Made by a program: the position numbers and the translations under genes
Shown here: positions 54,621 through 64,000 of the stretch, one piece after another
Layout: each line of letters starts with the position of its first letter
Numbering within the stretch: position 1 is the first letter of the stretch
Notes under the pieces: generated by a model
The model's database searches: none
What the model was told of the DNA's origin: nothing
Seen by the model: the letters and a program-made list of their open reading frames with translations, nothing else
Source of the DNA: Tenrec ecaudatus
Taxonomy: Eukaryota; Chordata; Mammalia; Afrosoricida; Tenrecidae
Reading direction: 5' to 3'
Assembly: GCF_050624435.1 (NCBI RefSeq)
Contig: NC_134545.1
Span: 89,246,063 to 89,310,062 of the forward strand
Length of the DNA stretch: 64,000 nt

Positions 54621-55105
54621 CAGTGGTTCTCAACCTTCCTAATGCCACGACCCTTTAATACAGTTCCTCGTATTGTGCTGACCCCCAACCATGAAATTAT
54701 TTTCGTTGCTGCTTCATAACTGTCATTTTGCTACTGTTATGAATCATAATGTAAATATCTGATATGCAGGATATATTTTCATGGTTACAAATTGAACATA
54801 ATTAAAACATAGTGATTCATCACAAAACAATAGGTAATTATACATTGTGAAATATTTATTTCTAATGACAAATAAAGGAAATTTTGTCTTGAAGCATGGT
54901 GTAGCATGGGTAACAGTCTTCACGCTGGGTACTCATAGGTAGGCATATCTGCATGTGGGTGGATCCACCTGGAGACGGATAGAGGAGCGGTATCTCGGTT
55001 CCTAAGACCATCAGGAATATGTGTTTTCTGATGGTCTTAGGTGACCCCTGTGAAAGGGCTGTTTGACCCTCAAAGGGGTTGCAGCCCACAGGCTGACAAC
55101 CGCTG
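54621..55105. mobile_element. SPIN hAT non-autonomous element with target duplication
   Basis: A 485-bp element with ends CAGTGGTTCTCAACC and GACAACCGCTG in inverted orientation. Near the right end a perfect hairpin is formed by CCTAAGACCATCAG (55001-55014) and CTGATGGTCTTAGG (55028-55041), which is characteristic of SPIN. The flanking 8-mers CCATAGGC (54613-54620) and CCCTAGGC (55106-55113) agree at 7 of 8 positions, as expected of a hAT target duplication. No transposase frame. Confidence 0.88.
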
Positions 55106-57574
55106 CCCTAGGCCATTCCTTTGAGTCTCTGGCTCTTGCTCCCTTTCCTCTAAAAAGAGGATAATTTTGCAACTGCCATGCCAGGGTGAGGCGAGAGGCC
55201 ACATACGTACGGATGAGAACCCCTGGGTCTTGTACCTTCTGAGCAGACGAACTTTCATTTTAAAAGTGCTTTTCAGCTGTAACAGCCTAGAATCCTGTGT
55301 GTAGTTCCAGGCACAGGCACACTGTAGGGGCACTGAATTATTTAACGTGGTTCTTCTAGCCAAAGTCTCTTCCACCAAATGACCATTTTCTACATGGCCC
55401 TGGTAAGAAGGTGAGAGAAGATATTGATAGGATTCACCTCTGAGTAATTGTAAACAGAAGTCCCTGAAATTCCTTTCTGCTGTGTATAAAATGAGCCCTC
55501 TGAGAAGCAGGAGGAGGGATCTCATTACCTGCAAGATCCAGGAGTGGAGTGGGTCTTCTGGACCTGAAATCCCTGTGCAGTGAACCTCCTGGACCAAGAT
55601 GACAGCTCTCCCATCAGAGAGGCAGCAGAAGAACCAGGTACCAGAGCATGGAGCAGAGTGGTGAACTTCCCAACCTACGAAGCAAGTTAAGCTGAGTGCT
55701 TTTGTTCAGGAGACTAGCTTGCGGAGTGGGGTGCCTCTGGGCACTTAATTGGGGAAGTTGGGCTTGCTGATGCATGGAGCTCGAACTGAATGCCTTTGGG
55801 TTGTGGCTTCCAGCAAGTGATATGCCCCTTGGGCATTTATTAGCAGGCCTGAAAGAACTTTGTAACCTGTCCTGATACACAGCTCTACCCTAAGCATTTC
55901 TAACTGACATGACAACTTGCTAACTTCCTTAATCCTTTAAGCATGAATTTTGTCGCTGTAGCCATTACAATGGACATTAGAACCTAGAGACAAAAATGAG
56001 AATACTAACTAAGAAGGACACATACATCCCACGGAACTGGGGTCCAGCTCTTAGGAAGTGGCTCGTGGAAGTGCTGGCATAGTTAACATCCCCTGCCACC
56101 CAGCAGGAGAGTGCAGGCTGCTGGACAGATGGCCCAGGTCAATGGTCATCCCACAATTGCATGTTGCTGAGTTCTTTGGGAAGTGGACATTCAGGCAGAG
56201 CGAAGTATTCCACTGTGACACAGAGGCTAGGAAACAAGTGAGGAAACCCAGGTGCCCTGGGTTTGGAAACAGGAGGGAGGAGGGAGAATGAACCCCCCTG
56301 ACCAGCTGTGAGCTGGTTGGTTGCCAGCAGCTGTTGAAGCTTTCAGCCCAGCCTTGTGTCAGCCCTTATCTTATCCAGCCCTCAGGCCCTTTCTGGTCCG
56401 CTGTCAAGTCCATCTGGATGGCAGTTGTCAGGGTTCTCCAGGCTCTGGCTCTGCAGGCCATCAAAGGGAGCTTTAACCCAAGACCCGGGAGAGCCCAGAA
56501 GAAGACCCTAGCAGTAGACACACTCATCCCCACACTGCTCCCCATCCCTCACCATTCAAACCAAGGGCACATCGGAGCTGGGGCCTCAAGGCTCCAGGAA
56601 GACTTGGAAAGAGAGCTCTGTGGTTATTGGGGGGTGTCTTGTTCCCTCGTGCTGCTCTCACTGAACTATCAGAGGGGGCGACGTTAACCAGCAGGCATTT
56701 ATTTTCCCACAGTTCCACAGCAGGCTCTGCTTCAAGTCACTGAGGGGAAAGAAGGCCCTTCTCTCTAGCTGATTCTGTTCTTTGGTTTCTTGGTGATCTC
56801 CGCTTTTGGCTTAAGATTGGCTGAAGGCACAGCCTACACCAACAGGGCCTCATAAACACAGCAAAAAGAAGTCCAGAGCTCCATTCTACAAGGCTAGGGG
56901 TAAAGAATCACCAGCCACTTTGTGGTGCGTGGGAGGGGCATGATTGGACCTCTAACTGGACTCCTGGCGGATTAGGCAGTTTGACGAGGAGCCTGGATTC
57001 ATGTGTTGGAGTTCGAGGCAGGCAGGGTATCCTTCTGGGGCCAGAAGGCCAGAGACGCTTAGTGTCCCACAGTCAGAGACAGCAGTCCTTATGGCCCGAG
57101 TCCCACCTGCCTGACCTTTGCTTTGGCCTCACCTCCTTGATGATGGAGAAACAGGGAAGGGCCTCCAGTATCTCTGTATTTGGTGAGCGGAGCTTCCAGG
57201 GTTATTTGGAACTAGTCCTGGGAAGAAAGGTATTTTTTTACCCTTTTGGCGGGCGAGGGCTCATTGTATCCATGCCATGGGGAATTTTTAGGGCCAGCTG
57301 GTGTTTGCCACCTGACTCTTGTCCCAGCCAAGCAGGCTGGTTCTAGGTTCAGAAGCGACAGACTCTGAAGCAACATCGGTGGCTGGTGGGATCTGGGCCA
57401 TGTGCCTTCATGAGAGTCTTTTAGTCTAGACGATGACCCAGCTGTTGGCTAGCTCCTGCAGCACACGCTGCCGAAGTGCCCCCGCCAGGCTGGCCTCCTG
57501 GCCCTGGGCTTGGGTACACAGTCATCAAAGCTCCGCTAGTGGAGTTGTAACAGTCAGCAAGAGGACCTTAGAAA
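55106..57574. other. Intron stretch, mostly unrecognised
   Basis: A 175-codon minus frame (55070-55597) overlaps the SPIN end and has no recognisable domain. 55430-55900 ('tgtataaaatgagccctctgagaagcagg', 'gcagaagaaccaggtaccagagc', 'gcaggcctgaaagaactttgtaacctgtcctgataca') looks like an unidentified interspersed repeat. 56000-57570 shows no repeat or exon. Confidence 0.35.
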
Positions 57575-58170
57575 GCTCGAATAGAGATTTCTTTCTTTTT
57601 CTAACAAGTTTATCTGGCACTTCATCCGCATGGCATACCATTCAATAGTCCAATCACATCAAGGAGAGTTGTCCAATCATTACCACAATCAATTTTAGGA
57701 CAGTTTTCTTCTTCCTTGTGCTCATTGTTATTCGTGTAATTATTTTTCTTTAATTGCGACAAAAAGACACACAACAAAACATTCCCCAATTCAACAACTT
57801 CTACATGTATAATTCAGTGCCATTGATTATATTCTTCATGTGGTACAGCCATTATTGATATTCCCCTCCAACTTGTCCCACCACCATGAACTTAAACCCA
57901 ATGCCTCCTAAGCAAATACTCTGCCTCCTTCCCCTCGGTAACCATAGGTCCACTTTGGTTTCTTTCTGTCTTTTAAATTTTCTTCCCCGTGGTTTTCTTA
58001 ATGTCATATTCATATATCACACGCTTCCATAGTTAAATTACTTTAAAAAGGAGTTGTATATACATAATCAAAATCAGTTCTAATGCTCCCTCCCCACCTC
58101 CTGCACCATTTGCTCCCCAGTTCCCCTCACCCTCCAGCTCCCACCCCAGCCCCAGTAAACGATTGCATCA
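57575..58170 (-). mobile_element. L1 3'UTR (antisense)
   Basis: 'aacaagtttatctggcacttcatccgcatggcataccattcaatagtcc', 'cattccccaattcaacaacttctacatgtataattcagtgcc', 'taaacccaatgcctcctaagc', then C-rich 3'UTR sequence. This is the complement of an old L1 3' end. Confidence 0.6.
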
Positions 58171-58579
58171 GTTATTGTCTGTACATCCACTCTTTCTGTG
58201 CTCCATAAACTGGGATGCCTAAAGAGCAGAAACAAATTCTTACAGCATCCTTAGGAACACAGATCAGGCACCGTCCCCTCTGCCATAGGGATGCACAAAA
58301 GGGGTGGCATTGGAATTGGGTCTAGAAGGTTCCAGGAGCCCCAGTAGGTGGTGATACAGAGGTAGCTGGACTCTCCACTACCTTCCCCTCTCCACTAAGT
58401 GATCTTGCCACTCGCCACCAGAACTGCCCAGTCAAGGTGACTGACTGTGGAGCTCCCATCCTGCAGCCGTAGCCCATGGATATTGGTTCTCATCATTCAG
58501 CCAGGCTCCTAAGGGTTAAAGGAGGGGCATTTTTCAAGTGTGCCTGGCTGATACTCAGTACACAGGGCCATTGCTCTTC
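58171..58579. other. Intron stretch, nothing recognised
   Basis: No exon or repeat identified between the L1 and the SINE cluster. Confidence 0.4.
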
Positions 58580-58778
58580 GAGGCGATAGTGGTGGCATTA
58601 TGGGTTACATGTAGGGCTGCTAGGCACAAGATTGGTGATTCAAACCCACCAGCCACTCTACAGGAGAAAGCTGAGGTTTTCTGTTCCTGTAAAGACCTGA
58701 GAACTACCGGGGGGTTCTACTCTGTCATTCGGGTCACTATGAGTCAGAAGTGACCTGATGGCAGGGAGTCCTTGTTTG
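58580..58778 (+). mobile_element. AfroSINE, sense
   Basis: 'cgatagtggtggcattatgggttacatg', 'gattggtgattcaaacccaccagccactctacaggagaaagctgagg', and the tail 'gggtcactatgagtcagaagtgacctgatggcaggg'. Confidence 0.9.
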
Positions 58779-58939
58779 GGTACCTCTCTTTGTGATGGTC
58801 AAGAGGGGGACAAGACCCTAATGAGCTCCCATTGGCCTTATGGAAGTTGGGCAGGGACTCCATTAGGGAGCAGGTCCCAGCAGGTGTGACAGCACTTGGT
58901 CAGTCCTTGTTGTGTGCCTGACCCGCTCAGGCTGGGCTG

Positions 58940-59135
58940 GAGGGCAAGCCCTGGTGGTGGAGGTAGGGGAAGGGCACTTATAATGCCGAAGGAATCCACC
59001 AGCCCAAACCACTGAGTCTACTGCCGGGGGTTGCATTTCAACTCAGAAGGGCCCTTGGAAACCCATGGGGGCCATTCGACTCTGTTGTGCAGGGTCACGA
59101 TGGGTCAGAACCACCGGGATAGCAGTGGGCTTGCT
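58940..59135 (+). mobile_element. AfroSINE, sense, with altered middle
   Basis: 'gcaagccctggtggtggagg', then 'cccttggaaacccatgggggccattcgactctgttgtgcagggtcacgatgggtcagaacc'. The tail is closer to the BovB-like subtype. Confidence 0.7.
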
Positions 59136-59159
59136 TTTAGATTTGGAAGCAATAGGGAA

Positions 59160-59255
59160 GGAGCCCTAGGGGCATTGTGGTTAAGCGCTGAGCTGCTAAC
59201 CAAAGGGTCAAGGGTTTGAATCCACCAGCAGCTCTGGAGACAGGTGTGCAGTCAG
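59160..59255 (+). mobile_element. AfroSINE 5' half, sense
   Basis: 'aggagccctaggggcattgtggttaagcgctgagctgctaaccaaagggtcaagggtttgaatccaccagc' keeps tRNA-like A and B boxes. The 3' half is missing. Confidence 0.85.
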
Positions 59256-59261
59256 CTTTGA

Positions 59262-59462
59262 TAAACCAAAAGCAGTACCAAAAAATCCAACCTGTTGATG
59301 GCGAGCCAATGCTGTGTCATACCCAGTGGCGCTATAGTAGAAGTATGGATTTTCAAGGCCACACCCTTCTGGGAAGCCAACTCACTACTAGAGAGAGCAT
59401 CATTCTCTCGTGGAGCAGCTGGTGGTTGGAGCCACCTTGGTTCATTGGTGTTGCTGCCTTTA
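59262..59462 (-). mobile_element. AfroSINE, antisense
   Basis: 'aacctgttgatggcgagccaatgctgtgtcatacccagtgg', 'gattttcaaggccacacccttctgggaagccaactc', 'gtggagcagctggtggttggagccaccttgg'. Together with 59160-59255 it forms a head-to-head SINE pair. Confidence 0.75.
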
Positions 59463-60640
59463 GTTGGTGGCATGGTTGTGTTCTCTGAACAGGTTCCCTG
59501 AGAGCGAATGCAGGCTTTCTTACCTCCTTTCCTTTAAGAGTCACACACTCCATCTCTCACACGTTTCTCAGGCACCACGAGGTGCCAGGCGCAGGGTCTG
59601 ATTGGCTTTTAGGACAGGGAAGACTTCTCTGTGAGAGCGAGCAATAGAATGGCAGGATGTGTAGTCGCGCTGGTGTGTCAGGTGCGTCCCGCCACCTTTC
59701 TAGATGTCTCCCGGGGCTGGCGGTGGTGCTGTTTCCGGCTGGTCCCCCTGGATCCCAGTGGGATAGGGTCTTGCTTCTCCTCTTGTAGGTTTCTTGGCTG
59801 ACTTTTCTTCCTCTGTGGCACTGGGTGACCCTCCTGGTGCCACCCCCTTTCCCTGCCCTGAGTCAGTGAGGTGCTGGGGCCTGGTGCGGAGGGAGGGACC
59901 TGGGGAGGAATACCTGCAGGGGGTGGATGCTTACAAATGGGATAAGTGAGAGTGGGGGAGATGGGATGGGATGGGGAACGTTCTTACAAACCTGTCTGTG
60001 CCTTCTCAGTAGTGGGGGAAAGCCCGACAGGAGCATACCCCCAGCTCTTGAAAATGAGGGGCCTAGAGCTCTGTGGGAGGGCGGGCACTCCCGGGCTCAG
60101 CTTTGGGGTGTGTGCCTGTATGTGCGCAGATGCATCTCAGAGGCCAGTGTCAGGAACAGCTTGAGGCTGGGGGCGGGAGCGCAGGAAGTGGAGGGGATCT
60201 GTCCCCTGCTGTAGAGACATGCAGACTGTGGGTGACGTCAGCCTCATACTCAGCCTCTGCACAGGCCTCCTGGATAAATAAAGTGACAAATCACTGATCC
60301 TCGTGAGCTCTGCAGCACCCACAGTTGAGACATCACAGGGATATCTCTTCCCATTGGCCACCTCTTCTCAGGAGGGCTTGGGATCCCCTGGGACAGAGAG
60401 CCAAAGAATCCAGACTGCCAGCAGTTCCTGCCTCACCTCTTGTTTTCCAGCCTGGATCGATCCTCACCCTTTCCTGCTTCTCCCATGCCCAGCCCCACCT
60501 CCCTCCTCTGCACCTGCTTCCACTGGATGCCTTAGAAAAGTTCTGGATTCCTGGACGGAGCTCCATGTAGCGGTGTTTCACCCATTCCCTTATCTTCCTC
60601 AGCCCAGCCTTGAACCCTCTCTCCAGGGAAGCCTCTAAGT
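59463..60640. other. Intron stretch, nothing recognised
   Basis: No repeat or exon recognised. (GGGAT)n-like 'gatgggatgggatgggg' at about 59959-59975. Confidence 0.4.
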
Positions 60641-60833
60641 CAGGGATTCTGAAACTATGGGTCACCACTCACTTGGGGCCCACATGACCCTTTCACAGGG
60701 GTCGCCTGAATCATAACAGTAGCAAAATCACAGTAATAAAGTAGCAACAAAAATAATTTTATGGTTGTGGGGTCATCACAACATGAGGAGCTGTATGAAA
60801 GGGTCACGGCACGAGGAAGGTTGAGAACCGCTG
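60641..60833. mobile_element. SPIN-type hAT miniature element with target duplication
   Basis: A 193-bp element from CAGGGATTCTGAAAC to 'GGTTGAGAACCGCTG'. The interior 'aatcataacagtagcaaaatcacagtaataaagtagcaac' and 'taattttatggttgtggggtcatcacaacatgaggagctgtat' is the SPIN body. Flanks CTCTAAGT (60633-60640) and CTCTAAGC (60834-60841) match 7 of 8. Confidence 0.88.
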
Positions 60834-61364
60834 CTCTAAGCCCACCCAGACCAGAAATGAGCTATTCTTCTCAAACTAATGATAAGCTGCTTTGGTCAGA
60901 GTCTGATTCCATTTTTGAAAACCAGCCAGCCTGGCTTGGGGAGTGATGCCTGGCAACTTTCTCCTTACTGGTTCCTGCTGCCTCTGGGTAGGGGGTCAGC
61001 TGGGTGAATGGGAAGGCCCTTCTCCAACTCCATACACAGGTAATTTCTAACTGATGACAGCGCCCCATGACGATGGCCCACGCTGAAGGCTGTCGTGTTT
61101 GTGGCGGTGTGTCGTTAGCAGCATGTACTACAGGCAGCGGTGCGGCGTGCAATTCATTGATGTGAGCATTTTCAGATGTGCACCCCACGTGGTCCATGTT
61201 ATAAGTCACCGTTCAAAACACAGCATTCTGGCAGTCTCAGGTAACGCTAGCGCTGAGAATCAGGAGGTCTTAGATGTCTGTCAGACGGATTTAGGAGGAA
61301 ATGATTGGGATTGAGCTCTTCTGTGAGTTGGGACCTCCTGTGCTCACTAGTGCCCCTCTTCCCT
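60834..61364. other. Intron stretch, nothing recognised
   Basis: No exon or repeat family identified. Confidence 0.4.
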
Positions 61365-62050
61365 TGTTGTTTTTGGGACCATTGAGTCGGTCTGACCCAG
61401 CATGACTCTACCCAACAGAACAAAACACTGCCCCATCCTGCGCCATTGTTCCTATGCCTGAGCCCATAGTGACAGCCACGGTCAGTGCATCCCACAAGGC
61501 TCTTCCTCTTTGTCCCTGACCCTTCATTTTGCTGAGCACACTGTCCTCCTCCAGGGAGCGATCTCTCCGGCCAATGTGTCCGGAGAAGTAAGACAAGGTC
61601 TCACTGTGTTTGCCTCCCAGGGGCACTCTGGTCATACTTTTCCCAAAACAGATAGATGGACCTTCGAGCAGCCCACCGCACTTGCAATATTCTTGCCCAG
61701 CACCGTAATTCAAATGCATTGATAATTCTTTGGTCTTCCTTTTCCAATGCCCAGCTTTCGCATGCATGTGAGGCAATGACAATTACTCTGGTTTGGATCA
61801 GGCACCCTTGAGTCTTCACAGTGACACCCCTGCTTCTCAATACTCTATAGCGGTCTCGTGCAGTAGATGTACTCAATACAAGGGACCTATTGATCGCTTG
61901 ACTGCGGATTCCATGAGCATTGATTGTGGGTCCAAGCAAGACAAAACCCTTGACAAATTCCATTTTTTTCCCATTGGTCATGATGTTACCTCTTGGGTCC
62001 AGTGTTGCGGACTTTGGAGACATGCCTGGGGGGCTCACTCCAAGCCTAAG
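61365..62050 (-). mobile_element. BovB/RTE LINE, best-preserved C-terminal region
   Basis: The minus strand encodes a BovB C-terminal segment in two overlapping frames. One (about 62038-61601) has 'KKMEFVKGFVLLGPTI', then 'SHACESWALEK' and 'INAFELRCWARIL'. The second (61782-61408) carries the following 'LSYFSGHIGRRDRSLEED'. A single frameshift near 61620-61700 joins them. The copy lacks the RT catalytic part and is inactive. Confidence 0.85.
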
Positions 62051-62334
62051 TGCATACTACAGATGACTGATATCAGTGTGTAGTTGCAGCCTGGATGCAA
62101 GGCCCAGGGAGAGAGCCTGGATTGTGGCTGGGTAGGTGAGTGGAGGGTGCTATCTAGGCGCAAGGCTGGGGAGAAGCTCTTCAGGATTCTCCTGAGTCAC
62201 TGGCTTGCAAATGTAAAGGTACTCCCGTGAGAACTTACTGGCTCTCTGGATGTACTGTGTGTCTCAGGAGGAATTGGGAAGCTTAGAGCTGGGGGCCTTG
62301 AGCCCACTAGGATAGTTTCCATTACAGCTCCCTG
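62051..62334. other. Short intron spacer, nothing recognised
   Basis: No feature recognised. Confidence 0.4.
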
Positions 62335-62510
62335 CTTCCTAGCCTTGTGCCTCAGGCAAGTTCTAAAGCTCCTCTTTCCATCAGTGAAGTGGAGACACTG
62401 CTATACTTATCTCATAGGGTCTTCAGAAGGATTTGACGAGATAAGGCATGGCCGGCCCAGTGCTTTGTACAGTGTCTGACGCACAATCACGGCTCAGAAA
62501 TAGAACTGTC
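62335..62510 (+). mobile_element. MIR SINE (sense)
   Basis: 'ccttgtgcctcaggcaagttctaaagc', 'catcagtgaagtggagacactgc', 'gatttgacgagataaggcatggccggcccagtgc' follow the MIR 3' half. Confidence 0.7.
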
Positions 62511-62563
62511 CTTGTGGTAATTCCCAGCTGCACTGAAATGAACTACCAAGAACTTCATGCCTT

Positions 62564-62765
62564 AAAGGAGCTCTGGTTGCATAGTGGGTAGGCATTTGGC
62601 CTGCTAACTGCAAGTTCGGTAGTTCGAATCCACCAGCTGTTCTTCCGGTGAATGATGAAGCTTCTACTCTCATAAAGACTTAGAGTCTGGGGATTCCACA
62701 GGGGCAGTTCTACCCTGTCCTAGAGGTCACTATGAATTACAAATGACTCAGAAGCAAGGATTCTT
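62564..62765 (+). mobile_element. AfroSINE, sense
   Basis: 'aaaggagctctggttgcatagtgggtaggc', 'gcaagttcggtagttcgaatccaccagctg' (clear B box), 'gattccacaggggcagttctaccctgtcctag', and the tail 'cactatgaattacaaatgactcagaagc'. Confidence 0.92.
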
Positions 62766-62789
62766 TTGTGTAGTGGTTTAAAGAAATGC

Positions 62790-63075
62790 AAAGGTCTCTT
62801 CTTAGAGTTCTGGAGATCAGAAGTAGCCGTTTCCTCCCTCTTCCCAGATCTTAGCAGCCACTTGCATCCGTTGCCAGTGGATCCTCCCTGAGTCCAAACT
62901 ACAACCTGTGCTTCGTTGTCATCACATCTCCTTCTCCGCTTCTGATGCTCGGTCCTCTCTCTTAAGGAGCCCTGTGATGACCCTGGACCCACCTGGGTAA
63001 TCCCAGATGTTCCCTAGACGTTGAAGCTCTTATTTCAATCACATCAGTGAAGTCCCTTTCGCAGGTACGGCCGTG
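62790..63075. repeat. Ancient interspersed repeat, unclassified
   Basis: 'agagttctggagatcagaagtagc', 'ctcttcccagatcttagcagccacttgc', 'ctctcttaaggagccctgtgatgaccctggacccacc', 'tcacatcagtgaagtccc' follow the order of a common old mammalian repeat whose family name I cannot give with confidence. Confidence 0.45.
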
Positions 63076-64000
63076 GACTCACCGTTTCTGGAATTGCGAT
63101 GTGGAGAGCAGCGCTGGGGGTGCAGGGGGCGTTAGTCTTTCTACCACGGTTGTTGTTGTCTTCATCACCATCATCAGTTGGTCTGGGAAAGAAGAGTTGA
63201 GTGTAAAAAGGAGAGGCACTTTTATACCTGGACCATCAATCATAGCAGTTTCAGCAAGTAACTACACATGCTGGTGGAACACAGATCTTAAAAGCAGCCG
63301 TCCATGGCTTATCTGAAATTCACTCATCACTGGGTGTCCTGCATTTTACCTGGTGACCCTGATCCATCAGGCTTCTCAGAGGCTGGCTCTGGATCTTCTC
63401 CTCCAGCTGAGCAGCTTGGACAAGACGAATCACCGAAGTGGTTCAGGTCCCTTGAGAGGACGCAGGGAACGGACCACACTCTGGACAGTCTTGATGATTC
63501 GTGGTGAGTGTATGGATGATGGATGATGGTCGATGCAGTCTTGGTTACCTGCTGGACGGTCACCGGCCAGCAGCCTCTGGGCAGGAGACTTGGGCAGGCA
63601 GGGAGGGTAGCGGGGCTGAGCGGAGCTGCCAGCAGAGGCCATGTGTAGGAGCAGCCGAGGGGCACTCAGCCACGACGTGCTACTGTGAGCTTGGATGGAG
63701 GCAGAGGGCGTTGTGAATCAGAGCACGCTGACTCCAGAGCCTGCCAGCAGGCCGTGGGCAGAGGGAGTAATGGCGTGCGTGGAAACACACCATACCCCAG
63801 TTCCCCCTGGCAGCAACCCAGCTCTGCAGACGGCTTCTGTTTCCTGCTAGAAAGAAGCAGCCTGCAGATCCCAGAGCTTCCCCGTTCCTAATGGGTGTGC
63901 GGCTCAGCCTCAGCTCTGGATTTCTCCCGTTCCTGCTCCTCTTCTGTACTCTCTTCCCACCTCCCCTCCATTTCCTTCTGTCTTGTCCTTCCTCACTCAA
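63076..64000. other. Intron stretch to the window edge, nothing recognised
   Basis: No exon or repeat identified. The minus frame at the edge (63680-64000) is a chance frame in A/G-rich sequence. Confidence 0.4.

Larger units (their letters stand above)
14590..64000 (+). other. SORCS3: SORCS3 intron 1 (5' part)
   Basis: All sequence to the right edge is taken as intron 1, because no in-frame exon resuming the VPS10 domain was found in the supplied translations. This gene is known to have a very long first intron in mammals. The intron holds the repeats and candidate regulatory blocks listed separately. Confidence 0.8.

Noticed and set aside
55070..55597. 175-codon minus-strand ORF
   Set aside because: It begins in unidentified repeat-like sequence and runs into the SPIN element; no domain, no conservation evidence.
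62564..62650. Possible tRNA gene (A/B box-like sequence)
   Set aside because: The tRNA-like part is the head of an AfroSINE. It is followed by the SINE body and tail and does not form a complete cloverleaf by inspection.

Overview
This is mammalian nuclear DNA dominated by interspersed repeats, with one coding exon. It has MIR relics, L1 fragments, (GT)n and pyrimidine microsatellites, and a CpG island. The most abundant repeat is a tRNA-headed SINE of about 200 bp whose 3' part reads like 'GTCACTATGAGTCAGAATCGACTTGATGGCAG'-type sequence (given here only as a type). This is the AfroSINE of Afrotheria. It is accompanied by many RTE/BovB LINE pieces and by hAT miniature elements that match the horizontally transferred SPIN family. 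Within Afrotheria, SPIN is known from tenrecs, so an afrosoricid, most likely the lesser hedgehog tenrec (Echinops telfairi), is the best guess. The species call is an inference; Afrotheria is well supported.

The only gene is SORCS3, on the + strand. Positions 1-13000 are upstream intergenic DNA, repeat-rich up to about 11100 and then largely repeat-free. A CpG island covers about 13020-14660. The first coding exon is 13975-14589, giving 205 codons: signal peptide, propeptide with a furin-type RRSRR site, and the start of the mature ectodomain. It ends at a consensus GTGAGT donor. Everything from 14590 to the right edge is the 5' part of the very large intron 1. No second exon was found. Many ORFs in the window are chance or repeat-derived.

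The intron holds clusters of repeats, several of them nested. BovB is inserted in L1, and L1 in BovB. A twin-primed L1 sits inside a SINE (28036-29170), and an LTR-like element sits inside a SINE with a 5-bp target duplication (31075-31593). Three SPIN-type hAT elements are present, two with recognisable 8-bp target duplications. Between them lie repeat-poor, AT-rich blocks with homeodomain/POU-type motifs (about 18100-18370, 19400-19770, 21640-21850, 31920-32240, 45890-46540, 52200-52350). These are candidate neural enhancers of SORCS3, but conservation could not be tested here.

No bacterial-type system, CRISPR array, rRNA or functional tRNA gene was seen. The most notable content is the record of horizontally transferred transposons (SPIN, an OposCharlie-like hAT, BovB) in one intron, plus a few sharp palindromic or direct-repeat regulatory motifs.
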